From Vibrio aquaticus (lineage in GTDB: Bacteria > Pseudomonadota > Gammaproteobacteria > Enterobacterales > Vibrionaceae): a stretch of 64,000 bases of DNA. Location of the stretch: the NCBI RefSeq assembly GCF_003970385.1, contig NZ_RXZH01000006.1, positions 186,001 through 250,000 of the forward strand. The letters run 5' to 3'. The translations under genes and the position numbers were made by a program. The notes under the pieces were generated by a model that ran no database searches, was not told the DNA's origin, and saw only the letters and a list, made by a program, of their open reading frames with translations. Of the stretch, positions 26,399 through 35,576 are shown piece by piece (the stretch's first letter is position 1; each line of letters begins with the position of its first letter).

Positions 26399-26917
26399 GT
26401 GATAGATGGCGATGGTTACCGCTTAAATGTCGGAATTGTAATCTGTAACAGCCATGGTCAGGTCTTCTGGGCAAAACGATACGGACAACACTCTTGGCAA
26501 TTTCCCCAAGGTGGCATAGATGAAGGGGAAAACCCTGAACAAGCAATGTATCGGGAGTTATACGAAGAGGTAGGTCTTACTAAAAAAGACGTAAAGATCG
26601 TTGCGACAAGTCGTCATTGGTTAAGGTATAAACTGCCAAAACGTCTGGTTCGTTGGGATTCAAAGCCTGTTTGTATAGGCCAAAAACAGAAATGGTTTCT
26701 ACTGCGTTTAGATTGCGATGAATCGCGTATCAATATGCAGCGTGGTAGTTCCCCTGAATTTGATGGTTGGCGTTGGGTAAGTTATTGGTACCCGGTGCGA
26801 CAAGTGGTCTCTTTTAAGCGTGACGTTTATCGTCGAGCGATGAAAGAGTTTGCATCAATGGCAATGCCATTTAAAGAACGCAAAACTAAAGGTAAACGTA
26901 AGCACCGAAGAGGATAG
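26399..26917 (+). CDS. rppH: RNA pyrophosphohydrolase RppH
   Basis: Nudix hydrolase that removes pyrophosphate from the 5' end of transcripts and triggers RNase E decay. 172 aa. The Nudix box is [22 protein letters not shown]. The start is GTG 26399 behind AGAGG, giving the family N-terminus (M)[16 protein letters not shown]. The C-terminus is very basic ([14 protein letters not shown]). It heads an apparent operon with ptsP two bases downstream. Confidence 0.96.
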   Translation: MIDGDGYRLNVGIVICNSHGQVFWAKRYGQHSWQFPQGGIDEGENPEQAMYRELYEEVGLTKKDVKIVATSRHWLRYKLPKRLVRWDSKPVCIGQKQKWFLLRLDCDESRINMQRGSSPEFDGWRWVSYWYPVRQVVSFKRDVYRRAMKEFASMAMPFKERKTKGKRKHRRG

Positions 26918-26919
26918 GC

Positions 26920-29166
26920 ATGCTTTCTCAGCTAAGGGAAATAGTTGAACAAGTATCTAAAGTCGATGAAGTTCATCAAGCCTTAGATATTCTCGTAAAG
27001 CAGACATGCAGTGCCATGAGCACTGAGTGTTGTACTGTCTATCTAGCGAACGAAGAGATGCAGCGCTTAGAGTTAATGGCGACTCAAGGGCTGCGTTTCA
27101 AAGGCGACAAAATCCACATTCGCTTTAGTGAAGGCTTAGTTGGATTGGTTAAGCGCAGTGCAGAGCCTCTCAACTTAGCAGAAGCTTCCAAACACCCTCA
27201 TTTCAAATACTTCTCCGAGCTGGGTGAAGAGATTTACCACAGCTTCCTTGGTACCCCTATTATCTACCGCAAGCAGGTGCTTGGGGTGCTGGTGGTACAA
27301 CAAAAATCTCCTCGTTTATTCAACGAGATGGAAGAGTCTTTTTTAGTCACGCTGGCCGCGCAGTTAGCGGTGATCATCACTCACGCTCAATCTCAAGGCT
27401 TATGGCGACTAGAGAAAAAGCAACAGGCGATTCGTGGTGTTCCTGCTTCTTCTGGTGTCGCGATTGGTGAATTATGGTGGGATGACACTCAACCCGAACT
27501 CTCCAATGTTTATCCGGCGTCAACGTTGAATATTGAGCGAGAACAAGAGTGGTTATTGCTTGCGATTGAAGAAGCTTTGAGTGATTTCCGTCGGATGCGG
27601 AAAAAGCTCGATAGTGAAATCAATAAAGATGCGCTCGCGATCTTCGATCTTTTTACTCACTTGCTCAATGACCCAATGCTGCGTAAAGATTTAAAAGCGC
27701 AGATCCAGAAGGGTGACCGGGCAGATTGGGCACTTCGCCAAGTGGTAGAATCTTACTCAAACCGTTTTGCGCGTATGTCAGATGTCTACCTTCGTGAGCG
27801 AGCGCAAGACATACGAGAGCTCGGCCAAAGGTTACTGTTCTTTTTGCACAACACAGCGCAAGACCGCCAGGTGATTGAAAAGCCAGTGATCTTAGTGGTA
27901 CGTGAACTGACCGCCAGTCTATTGGCATCGGTACCGAAAGATATGCTGCTTGCCGTTATCTCTCTAGAAGGTGCCGCTAATTCCCACGCAGCGATTCTAT
28001 CTCGAGCCTTGGGTATTCCTGCTGTTATGGGGGCCAACCTAAACCCTAAAACAGTTAATGGAAAGCTCGGTGTTGTTGATGGTTACAGCGGCAAGATCCT
28101 TGTTTCGCCAAGTCGTCAGTTGTTACGTGAGTATCGATCACTCGCTAATGAAGAGCGTGAATTGGCGAATATGGTTAATCAACGTATCGAGCAACCAGCG
28201 GTGACCAAAGATGGTGAGCGCATTGAAGTGATGCTCAATGCTGGCTTGAGTGCCGATGCTAATATTGCGATTAACCAAGGGGTAGACGGGGTTGGACTCT
28301 ATCGGACCGAAATTTCGTTTTTACTTCAGCACCGATTCCCGTCTGAAGAAGAACAAACACATCAATATCAGTCTGTCCTTAACGCTTACCCAGAAAAGCG
28401 TGTGGTGATGCGTACACTGGATGTCGGTGGAGACAAAGCGCTGCCGTACCTGCCTATCGAAGAGGATAACCCATTCTTAGGTTGGCGAGGCATACGTTTC
28501 ACGCTTGATCACCCTGATATTTTCCTCATGCAGATTCGTGCCATGATGCGAGCCAGTGCTGAGCATCAAAATCTTAGTATCTTGTTGCCGATGGTGTCAG
28601 GCGCGCAAGAACTTGATGATTCGATTGCTCTAATTGAACGAGCGTACGAGGAAGTTTCTGAGCTTGATAGTCGAGTTCGTATGCCGCAAATTGGCGTGAT
28701 GATTGAAGTGCCTTCAATGATCTATTTACTGCCATTGATCGCCAGTAAGGTGGATTTCGTTTCAATCGGCACCAACGACTTAACGCAATATATGCTGGCT
28801 GTAGATCGCAATAATGCACGAGTAGCGGATGTGTATGAATCGTTTCACCCCTCGGTGATCATGGCGCTCAGTCATATTTTATCGAGCTGTCACCAACTTA
28901 ACTTACCTGTTTGTATTTGTGGTGAATTGGCTGGTGACCCAATGGGCGCATTGTTGATGGTTGGACTCGGGTATCGCAGTTTGAGTATGAACACCTCAAA
29001 CGTTGCAAAAGTAAAATACCTCTTACACAACACAAAAACCGACGATCTCAAAGCACTTGCTGACAAAGCCTTGATGCAGCAGTATGGCCGCGACATATAT
29101 ACTATGATGCAATCATTTTTTGAAGATAGAGGCTTTGCTGGCTTTATTCGAGCTGGTAAGAAGTAA
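26920..29166 (+). CDS. ptsP: PtsP, enzyme I-Ntr of the nitrogen phosphotransferase system
   Basis: PEP-protein phosphotransferase feeding NPr and EIIA-Ntr. 748 aa: an N-terminal GAF domain (about 15-155, which in E. coli senses glutamine), then enzyme I with the phosphorylated His356 in GAANSHAAILSRALGIPAVMG, and the PEP-binding TIM barrel with RTEISFLLQHRFPSEEEQ, DVGGDKALPYLP and the C-terminal CGELAGDP. It follows rppH with a two-base gap, as in E. coli (rppH-ptsP). Co-transcription with the downstream permease and lgt is likely. Confidence 0.96.
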   Translation: MLSQLREIVEQVSKVDEVHQALDILVKQTCSAMSTECCTVYLANEEMQRLELMATQGLRFKGDKIHIRFSEGLVGLVKRSAEPLNLAEASKHPHFKYFSELGEEIYHSFLGTPIIYRKQVLGVLVVQQKSPRLFNEMEESFLVTLAAQLAVIITHAQSQGLWRLEKKQQAIRGVPASSGVAIGELWWDDTQPELSNVYPASTLNIEREQEWLLLAIEEALSDFRRMRKKLDSEINKDALAIFDLFTHLLNDPMLRKDLKAQIQKGDRADWALRQVVESYSNRFARMSDVYLRERAQDIRELGQRLLFFLHNTAQDRQVIEKPVILVVRELTASLLASVPKDMLLAVISLEGAANSHAAILSRALGIPAVMGANLNPKTVNGKLGVVDGYSGKILVSPSRQLLREYRSLANEERELANMVNQRIEQPAVTKDGERIEVMLNAGLSADANIAINQGVDGVGLYRTEISFLLQHRFPSEEEQTHQYQSVLNAYPEKRVVMRTLDVGGDKALPYLPIEEDNPFLGWRGIRFTLDHPDIFLMQIRAMMRASAEHQNLSILLPMVSGAQELDDSIALIERAYEEVSELDSRVRMPQIGVMIEVPSMIYLLPLIASKVDFVSIGTNDLTQYMLAVDRNNARVADVYESFHPSVIMALSHILSSCHQLNLPVCICGELAGDPMGALLMVGLGYRSLSMNTSNVAKVKYLLHNTKTDDLKALADKALMQQYGRDIYTMMQSFFEDRGFAGFIRAGKK

Positions 29167-29174
29167 GGCATATT

Positions 29175-29966
29175 GTGCTGATTGAATTACTTGTTGCATG
29201 TTTAGTGCTTGGCGCTGTTGTTGGTGTCATGGCAGGTTTGTTAGGTATAGGTGGGGGGCTAATTGTCGTTCCTGCCTTGCTGTTTATGTTACCTATGGCG
29301 AATATTGATCCATCGATCAGTATGCAGATCGCATTGGCAACGTCTCTGGCTACCATCATTGCCACCTCTGGCTCTTCTGCTATCAATCACTTTAGACTTG
29401 GCAATGTCGATATGTATGTCGTCAAATGGCTTATGCCTGGTGTTGTCGTTGGTGGTTTTTTAGGGGCAAAAGCCGCAGAGTGGATACCCGCTCAATATCT
29501 TCCTAAAGTATTTGGCCTCATTGTGCTTTGCCTTGCTGTGCAGATGTTGTTTTCGATTAAAGGAAAAACGACTCGCTCAATGCCAAGTAATACAGCCACT
29601 CTCTTTATAGGAACAGGAATCGGCACGGTGTCGAGCCTTGCTGGGATTGGCGGTGGGTCGTTGTCTGTTCCGTTTCTAAATCGTCATGGCATTGAAATGC
29701 GTAAGGCCGTCGGGTCATCATCGGTGTGCGGGTTTATGATTGCGGTATCAGGGATGCTAGGCTTCATTCTCCACGGTTATAAAGTCGACTCCTTACCTGA
29801 ATACAGCATTGGTTATGTCTATCTTCCGGCGTTAATTGCGATTGCATCCACCTCAATGATGACTACCCGAATCGGGGCGAAACTGGCTAGCTCTTTACCT
29901 ACGCCAACGCTGAAAAAAATCTTTGCACTGTTTTTAATGTTTGTTGCAGGAACTATGTTACTGTGA
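29175..29966 (+). CDS. TauE/SafE-family (DUF81) membrane permease
   Basis: 263 aa with about eight transmembrane helices and the two family repeats, each beginning with a glycine-rich motif: GVMAGLLGIGGGLIVVPAL near residue 20 and TVSSLAGIGGGSLSVPFL near residue 150. Members export sulfite, sulfoacetate or related organosulfur anions, but many have no known substrate, so none is assigned. The start is GTG 29175, eight bases after ptsP. It is sandwiched between ptsP and lgt. Confidence 0.9.
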   Translation: MLIELLVACLVLGAVVGVMAGLLGIGGGLIVVPALLFMLPMANIDPSISMQIALATSLATIIATSGSSAINHFRLGNVDMYVVKWLMPGVVVGGFLGAKAAEWIPAQYLPKVFGLIVLCLAVQMLFSIKGKTTRSMPSNTATLFIGTGIGTVSSLAGIGGGSLSVPFLNRHGIEMRKAVGSSSVCGFMIAVSGMLGFILHGYKVDSLPEYSIGYVYLPALIAIASTSMMTTRIGAKLASSLPTPTLKKIFALFLMFVAGTMLL

Positions 29967-30022
29967 TGCACTCTCATCTATACCCATCATAATTATTTGA
30001 ACCTCTAAAGAGTAATACTCCT

Positions 30023-30844
30023 ATGTCTCAGGGATATCTTTCATTTCCGAATATAGACCCAGTTTTGGTCTCAATTGGTCCGCTTTCTATTCGTTGGTAC
30101 GGCTTAATGTACCTTGTTGGTTTTGCTTTTGCTCTTTGGCTTGCAAATCGCCGTGCAGATAAGCCAGACAGCGGTTGGACTCGCGAACAGGTGTCTGACT
30201 TGCTGTTTGCTGGTTTCCTTGGTGTGGTGATTGGCGGACGTGTTGGGTACGTCTTGTTCTACAACTTTGACTTGTTCTTACAAGACCCACTTTATCTATT
30301 CAAAGTGTGGACGGGAGGCATGTCGTTCCACGGTGGTCTGTTGGGTGTTATCTCAGCGATGTTCTGGTATGCCAAGAAAAATGGCCGTACGTTTTTTGGT
30401 GTCGCTGACTTCATCGCACCGCTTGTGCCATTTGGCCTTGGTATGGGGCGCTTAGGTAACTTTATGAACAGTGAACTGTGGGGACGTGTGACGGATGTGC
30501 CGTGGGCATTTGTCTTCCCTAATGGTGGTCCACTGCCTCGCCACCCCTCTCAGTTATATGAAATGCTGCTAGAAGGCATTGTGCTGTTCTTCATCTTGAA
30601 CTGGTTTATCAAGAAACCTCGTCCACTTGGGGCAGTATCAGGGCTATTCTTGGCAGGATATGGTACATTCCGTTTCCTAGTTGAGTACGTACGTGAACCA
30701 GATGCACATTTAGGGCTATTTGGTGGATTTATCTCAATGGGACAAATCTTATCTCTACCGATGGTGATCATCGGCGCTCTAATGATCGCGTGGGCTTATA
30801 AGCGTGGTCACTACAAAGACGAATTACCGCAACAAACGAAGTAA
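30023..30844 (+). CDS. lgt: Prolipoprotein diacylglyceryl transferase Lgt
   Basis: First enzyme of lipoprotein maturation; moves diacylglycerol from phosphatidylglycerol to the lipobox cysteine. 273 aa, seven transmembrane helices. The motifs are [11 protein letters not shown] (essential His) and the Lgt signature [16 protein letters not shown]. thyA follows after nine bases, the same pair as in E. coli. Confidence 0.96.
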   Translation: MSQGYLSFPNIDPVLVSIGPLSIRWYGLMYLVGFAFALWLANRRADKPDSGWTREQVSDLLFAGFLGVVIGGRVGYVLFYNFDLFLQDPLYLFKVWTGGMSFHGGLLGVISAMFWYAKKNGRTFFGVADFIAPLVPFGLGMGRLGNFMNSELWGRVTDVPWAFVFPNGGPLPRHPSQLYEMLLEGIVLFFILNWFIKKPRPLGAVSGLFLAGYGTFRFLVEYVREPDAHLGLFGGFISMGQILSLPMVIIGALMIAWAYKRGHYKDELPQQTK

Positions 30845-30853
30845 GGAATTGGT

Positions 30854-31705
30854 GTGAAACAGTATCTAGAACTCTGTCAGCGAATCGTTGACCAAGGTGA
30901 GTGGATTGAAAACGAACGTACAGGTAAACGCTGCCTCACGGTTATCAATGCAGACCTCACTTATGATGTTGCGAATAATCAATTCCCTCTGGTGACAACG
31001 CGTAAGAGCTTTTGGAAAGCGGCAGTGGCGGAGTTACTTGGTTATATTCGTGGTTACGACAATGCGGAAGATTTTCGTAAGCTAGGTACCAAAACGTGGG
31101 ATGCGAATGCAAACCTAAACGAAGCATGGCTGGATAACCCTTACCGTAAGGGTGAAGATGACATGGGCCGTGTGTACGGCGTACAAGGTCGTGCTTGGGC
31201 TAAGCCAGATGGCGGTCATATCGATCAGCTACGTAAAATTGTCGATGATTTAACGCGCGGTGTTGATGACCGTGGTGAAATCTTAAACTTTTACAACCCA
31301 GGTGAATTTCACATGGGATGCCTGCGCCCTTGTATGTACAGCCACCATTTTTCTCTATTAGGTGACACACTGTACTTAAACAGCACTCAGCGCTCATGTG
31401 ATGTTCCTCTTGGTCTTAACTTCAATATGGTTCAGGTTTACGTCTTCTTGGCAATCATGGCACAGATTACCGGTAAGAAAGCGGGTGTGGCTTACCACAA
31501 GCTAGTTAACGCTCATATCTATGAAGATCAACTGGCACCAATGCGTGATATTCAGCTGAAGCGTGAGCCTCTAAAAGCGCCAACCTTCCACATGAACCCA
31601 GAGATTAAATCTCTCGAAGATTTAGAAACTTGGGTAACGTTGGATGATTTCTGGGTTGAAGGTTACGAACACCATGACGCGATTAAGTATCCGTTCTCGG
31701 TGTAA
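30854..31705 (+). CDS. thyA: Thymidylate synthase ThyA, divergent Vibrio type
   Basis: Methylates dUMP to dTMP using methylene-THF. 283 aa (E. coli 264). The nucleophile is in [11 protein letters not shown], followed by [16 protein letters not shown] (Arg, Ser, Asp and Asn that hold dUMP). The start is GTG 30854. The sequence is far from E. coli ThyA; in particular the usual adjacent Arg-Arg pair that reaches across the dimer is replaced by [16 protein letters not shown]. cholerae ThyA shares this form as I recall, so it is a lineage feature and not a defect. Confidence 0.95.
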   Translation: MKQYLELCQRIVDQGEWIENERTGKRCLTVINADLTYDVANNQFPLVTTRKSFWKAAVAELLGYIRGYDNAEDFRKLGTKTWDANANLNEAWLDNPYRKGEDDMGRVYGVQGRAWAKPDGGHIDQLRKIVDDLTRGVDDRGEILNFYNPGEFHMGCLRPCMYSHHFSLLGDTLYLNSTQRSCDVPLGLNFNMVQVYVFLAIMAQITGKKAGVAYHKLVNAHIYEDQLAPMRDIQLKREPLKAPTFHMNPEIKSLEDLETWVTLDDFWVEGYEHHDAIKYPFSV

Positions 31706-31723
31706 TACCAAGCAGTGATTGAG

Positions 31724-31752
31724 AAAGCCGCCTTAGATAGGGCGGCTTTTTT
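31724..31752 (+). terminator. Terminator of the rppH-thyA operon
   Basis: Stem AAAGCCGCC / GGCGGCTTT with loop TTAGATAG and six T, 19 bases after the thyA stop. Confidence 0.92.
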
Positions 31753-31774
31753 GTGTCTGGAACAACGGACTTTG

Positions 31775-31874
31775 GTCATTCCAGAATGACGAAAGAGCGA
31801 GTAGTGTATTTCCAAGAGCTATCCACTCATTTTAAGAGATCGCTAACTCGTACGCTCCTCCTCTTGAGGATGGC
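31775..31874 (+). repeat. Degenerate copy of the 103-bp palindromic repeat
   Basis: Starts GTCATTCCAGAATGACGAAAGAGCGAG-like and ends CTCTTGAGGATGGC, with the inner GAGATCGCTAACTCG matching the GAGATCCCCAACTCG of units 1 and 2. It is 100 bp and clearly more diverged. A further fragment resembling the left hairpin loop (ATAGAACGAAGAGTGAGTGAG) lies at 31911-31931. The gap 31753-31973 holds nothing else. Confidence 0.6.
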
Positions 31875-31973
31875 GCTGCAGAGGTCGCTTGAACGAACAG
31901 AGTTCACGCCATAGAACGAAGAGTGAGTGAGCAGATAGCCTCTAAAGGCTGTGATTCTCTTTTCAACACATAC

Positions 31974-32001
31974 AAAAAAGCCCCCAACTTTCGTTGAGGG
32001 C
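31974..32001 (-). terminator. Terminator of nptA
   Basis: On the minus strand GCCCTCAAC-GAAA-GTTGGGGGC followed by six T, 30 bases after the nptA stop. Confidence 0.92.
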
Positions 32002-32030
32002 CAGCAAGCGATGGTGTAATTAACTTTTTA

Positions 32031-33176
32031 TTATGCTGTTAGCGCTAGGATAGTACCTGGTAGTACGACGAACACGGCTAGTAGGTAACCTGCTACCACT
32101 GCTTTGTTCTTCACTGCCATATCAGAGATAAGGTCAGCGCCTTTCACTGGGAGTTCACGTAGGAACGGAATGCCGTAGATGAATACCGTTGCCATGATAT
32201 TGAACACTAGGTGTACCAGAGCAATCTGTAGTGCGAACACAGCGAACTCACCAGATACTGCTGTTGCTGCTAGCAGTGCTGTAATACAAGTACCGATGTT
32301 TGCACCTAGAGTGAACGGGTAAACGTCACGTACTTTTAGAACACCTGAACCTACTAGTGGAACCATTAGACTTGTTGTCGTAGAAGAAGACTGAACAAGT
32401 ACCGTTACTACTGAGCCAGAGAAGATACCGTGGATTGGGCCACGACCGATTGCGTTCTTCAGAATTTCACGAGCTCGGCCAACCATTAGGCTCTTCATCA
32501 GTTTGCCCATCACTGTGATAGCAACGAAGATAGTCGCAATACCCAGAACGATTAGCATGATGCCACCTACTTGGTCACCAAATGTTGCTAGCGGCTCTTT
32601 TACTGCGCTGACAACAGGCTTAGTCAGAGGTTTAATGAAGTTCAAACCTTTGATGCTCATATCGCCAGTCGCAAGGAATGGTGATACCAACCAATGAGAG
32701 ATCTTATCAAGAATACCAAACATCATTTCGATAGGTAGGAAGATCGCGACAGCTAGTAGGTTAAAGAAGTCGTGGATGGTTGCACTTGCAAACGCACGCT
32801 TAAACTCTTCTTTACAACGAACGTGACCTAAAGAAACTAGAGTATTGGTTACTGTTGTACCGATGTTTGCACCCATCACCATAGGGATAGCTGTTTCCAC
32901 CGGAAGACCGCCGGCAACAAGGCCCACGATAATTGAAGTTACTGTACTTGAAGATTGGATTAGCGCCGTTGCGACTAGACCGATCATCAAACCTGCTACT
33001 GGGTGAGACGCAAATTCGAATAGGACTTTAGCTTGATCGCCTGTTGCCCATTTGAAACCGCTGCCTACCATAGATACTGCTAGAAGTAGTAGGTACAACA
33101 TGAATGCCAAGTTAGCCCAGCGCAACCAGCGAGTAGTGCTCGAAATCGGCGCTGCTGAAGTAGTAGCTTGGTTCAT
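32031..33176 (-). CDS. nptA: NptA, Na+/phosphate cotransporter
   Basis: NaPi-II (SLC34-like) symporter, 381 aa with about eight or nine membrane segments. The two inverted-repeat motifs with QSSST are visible (ALIQSSSTVTSIIVG and VLVQSSSTTTSLMVP), each followed by GANIGT. V. cholerae NptA (VC0676) is the close relative I recall. Two ATGs are possible, 33182 and 33176; GGAG lies three bases from the first and nine from the second, so 33176 is preferred. A terminator follows, and a Pho-box-like sequence lies 250 bp upstream. Confidence 0.92.
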   Translation of the reverse strand: MNQATTSAAPISSTTRWLRWANLAFMLYLLLLAVSMVGSGFKWATGDQAKVLFEFASHPVAGLMIGLVATALIQSSSTVTSIIVGLVAGGLPVETAIPMVMGANIGTTVTNTLVSLGHVRCKEEFKRAFASATIHDFFNLLAVAIFLPIEMMFGILDKISHWLVSPFLATGDMSIKGLNFIKPLTKPVVSAVKEPLATFGDQVGGIMLIVLGIATIFVAITVMGKLMKSLMVGRAREILKNAIGRGPIHGIFSGSVVTVLVQSSSTTTSLMVPLVGSGVLKVRDVYPFTLGANIGTCITALLAATAVSGEFAVFALQIALVHLVFNIMATVFIYGIPFLRELPVKGADLISDMAVKNKAVVAGYLLAVFVVLPGTILALTA

Positions 33177-33586
33177 AATCATTTTCTCCGTGGACCGTTA
33201 ATGTCTTTGTTTTGGTCTGTTGTTGAAACTGAGGGCGATGTTAGAGGGGAAATATTTCAGTAATATTACAGTTCTGTGTAATAGAAATTATTTTGTACTA
33301 GTGGTGATATTTTGCGTGTAATTTGTTTTTTACATTCAATCTAAGTTATTGATTATTATCAATTAAGTTTCATTTTCTTAGCGAGTGGCTAAGCGTGATA
33401 AAAGTCGAAAAAAATACAGAAAAATGATCGGCGAGTAGAGTTTTATGACACTTTACTGTCATATTTCAAAATCACACCTCGACAAAATGGTGGTAAAGTT
33501 GATTTTCTATCGGATTTATCGAGTTATTGTTGTCATGGTTTGCTTTTGTTATAACCATGTTTGTTCCTTAAACAGAGTCTCAGTGC
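33177..33586. promoter_or_regulatory. Divergent control region of nptA and nhaR
   Basis: About 400 bp, AT-rich, no ORF. A perfect inverted repeat ATGACA-N6-TGTCAT lies at 33445-33462. Read leftwards, 33451-33434 gives GTGTCAT-AAAA-CTCTACT, which resembles a PhoB box (CTGTCAT-N4-CTGTCAY) strongly in the first half and weakly in the second. Phosphate control of nptA is therefore possible but unproven; the distance to nptA is long. Confidence 0.35.
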
Positions 33587-34477
33587 ATGTCACATTTAAA
33601 TTATAACCACCTTTATTACTTTTGGATGGTGTGTAAACAAGGGTCGGTAACCAAAGCGGCAGATGCGTTGTTTCTGACTCCGCAAACGGTCACCGGGCAG
33701 ATTAAAGCGCTTGAAGAACGTATGGATGGAAAGCTCACCAAGCGTAACGGCCGAAGTTTAGAGCCGACTGAGCTGGGACAGCTCGTGTTTAAGTACGCAG
33801 ATCGTATGTTTGGCCTCAGTTATGAGATGCTTGATATTGTTAATTACAGCCAACGCTCCAATATTCTGTTTGATGTCGGCGTTGCTGATGCTTTGTCGAA
33901 ACGTTTGGTCAGTAAAATTTTGATGACAACAGTCCCTGACGATAACAGTATCCATTTGCGCTGTTTTGAATCGACTCATGAAATGTTACTTGAGCAACTA
34001 TCGCAACATAAACTGGATATGATTCTTTCGGATTGCCCGGTTGATTCAAGCCAAAGCCCTGGTTTGTACAGTAAAAAACTGGGTGAATCAAACATGAGCT
34101 TCTTCTGTTCAGGCAACGTCGATACTGTCAGCTTTCCCGCCATTCTTGAACAACGTAAATTGCTGATCCCAGGTAGCCGAACGGCAATGGGGCGCAAAGT
34201 ACTACAGTGGTTTGATCGCCAAGGCTTACAACCGAATATCCTCGGTGAGTTTGATGACGTTGCTTTAATGAAATCTTTTGCCCGTTATCACCACGATGTG
34301 ATCTTTTTGGCGCCTTCTATTTATGTCACCGAAGTAGAGAGTGATTTACCTTTACAGTTGATTGGACACATTGAAGAGCTGAAAGAAGAGTATTACGTCA
34401 TCTTTGCTGAGCGAATGATTCAACATCCTGCAGTAAAGAATGTTTGTGATGCAGACTTCACAACACTCTTCAATTAG
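33587..34477 (+). CDS. nhaR: NhaR, LysR-family transcriptional activator
   Basis: 296 aa with an N-terminal winged HTH (about 5-65, [27 protein letters not shown]) and a LysR effector domain. [18 protein letters not shown] and [24 protein letters not shown] are nearly identical to E. coli NhaR, which senses Na+ and activates nhaA and pga. nhaA is not next to it in this window, unlike E. coli. The ligand and targets are inferred from the family. Confidence 0.94.
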   Translation: MSHLNYNHLYYFWMVCKQGSVTKAADALFLTPQTVTGQIKALEERMDGKLTKRNGRSLEPTELGQLVFKYADRMFGLSYEMLDIVNYSQRSNILFDVGVADALSKRLVSKILMTTVPDDNSIHLRCFESTHEMLLEQLSQHKLDMILSDCPVDSSQSPGLYSKKLGESNMSFFCSGNVDTVSFPAILEQRKLLIPGSRTAMGRKVLQWFDRQGLQPNILGEFDDVALMKSFARYHHDVIFLAPSIYVTEVESDLPLQLIGHIEELKEEYYVIFAERMIQHPAVKNVCDADFTTLFN

Positions 34478-34641
34478 ACGCTTTTTTCATTTCTATAAAT
34501 AGATTAGTTGTAACAATTCGATTAAAATTTTAAATATTCTCAACCAATATCATTATATAAATTGTGGATAAGGCACTTTGTTGTCGTGAGCAGTCGCTCA
34601 GTCAGTCTTTTTGTTGTGTTGTTTTTTAGAGGCCGTAACCG

Positions 34642-34938
34642 ATGAATCTACAAGAGATGGAAAAAAACTCTGCTCAAGCGGTAGTGCTGCTTAAGGCGAT
34701 GGCGAACGAACGCCGATTACAAATCTTATGTTTACTGCATAACCAGGAACTCTCTGTAGGAGAGCTGTGTTGCAAGTTAGAGCTTAGCCAGTCGGCTCTC
34801 TCTCAGCATTTGGCATGGTTAAGACGAGATGGGTTGGTCCATACACGCAAAGAAGCACAAACGGTTTATTACACGTTGAGCAGCGAAGAAGTAAAAGCAA
34901 TGATTCAGTTACTGCATGAGTTGTATTGCAAAGAGTAA
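34642..34938 (+). CDS. hlyU: HlyU, ArsR/SmtB-family transcriptional regulator
   Basis: 98 aa winged-helix repressor/anti-silencer. In vibrios HlyU activates haemolysin and RTX toxin genes, often by displacing H-NS, and responds to oxidants through cysteines. MANERRLQILCLL, LSVGELCCKLELSQSALSQHLAWLRRDGLV and the C-terminal LLHELYCKE match V. cholerae HlyU (VC0678). It lacks the metal-binding ELCVCDL motif of ArsR, as expected for HlyU. Cysteines are at residues 30, 48, 49 and about 96. The start ATG 34642 has AGAGG eight bases upstream. Confidence 0.93.
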   Translation: MNLQEMEKNSAQAVVLLKAMANERRLQILCLLHNQELSVGELCCKLELSQSALSQHLAWLRRDGLVHTRKEAQTVYYTLSSEEVKAMIQLLHELYCKE

Positions 34939-34946
34939 AGAAGAGA

Positions 34947-34977
34947 GGCCAATGATCAGAGATTATTGGTCTTTTTT
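34947..34977 (+). terminator. Terminator directly after hlyU
   Basis: Stem GGCCAAT / ATTGGTC (one G-T) with an inner AT pair and a run of six T, 8 bases after the hlyU stop. Confidence 0.8.
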
Positions 34978-35017
34978 ATTGAGAGATGAATGAGCGTAGA
35001 TCTCAAATTTTGGATAT

Positions 35018-35044
35018 AAAAAAACCGGCCTTAGCCGGTTTTTT
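35018..35044. terminator. Bidirectional terminator between hlyU and rpsT
   Basis: AAAACCGGC-CTTA-GCCGGTTTT, flanked by A- and T-runs, so it acts for rpsT on the minus strand and as a second stop for hlyU. Confidence 0.92.
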
Positions 35045-35068
35045 CTTCACTGAGTAATCAGAGTTCTA

Positions 35069-35329
35069 TTAAAGAGCTTTGATTGCAGCAGAGAAGCGAG
35101 ACTTATGACGAGCTGCTTTATTCTTGTGAATAAGGCCTTTAGTCGCCATGCGGTCTAGGATTGGTGTAACTACAGCGAATGCAGCAGTTGCAGCTTCTTT
35201 GTCGCCTGCTTCGATAGCAGCAACAGTTTTCTTCATGTAAGTACGCATCATTGAGCGACGGCTAGCGTTGTGCTGACGACGTTTCTCAGCCTGGATAGCG
35301 CGCTTCTTAGCAGATTTACTATTTGCCAA
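35069..35329 (-). CDS. rpsT: Ribosomal protein bS20
   Basis: 86 aa helical 30S protein, highly basic ([34 protein letters not shown]). The start is TTG at 35329-35327, eight bases after GGGAG on the minus strand; the ATG at 35344 lies inside or before that ribosome-binding site and is rejected. E. coli rpsT also starts with UUG, which takes part in its translational autoregulation. It is divergent from murJ. Confidence 0.96.
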   Translation of the reverse strand: MANSKSAKKRAIQAEKRRQHNASRRSMMRTYMKKTVAAIEAGDKEAATAAFAVVTPILDRMATKGLIHKNKAARHKSRFSAAIKAL

Positions 35330-35576
35330 GGGTCTAACTCCCAAAAACTTAGTTCAGTGACAATTTAAGGGCGAGGAATATCCCTCATTTGCTCTTAAAT
35401 GTCAAATAATTTGTGCAAAAACCAATCTAGCCAAACAAATTTTGGATTGAAAGGTCTTCACGGTTAAGATGGCGGGGATTCTAACAGTATTTTTTTTTCA
35501 ATGCTAATACTAATCTACTCTGGATATGACATTCCTAGTGTAAAGTAAGGCAAAATTTTCAAATCCTGGGGTTAAT

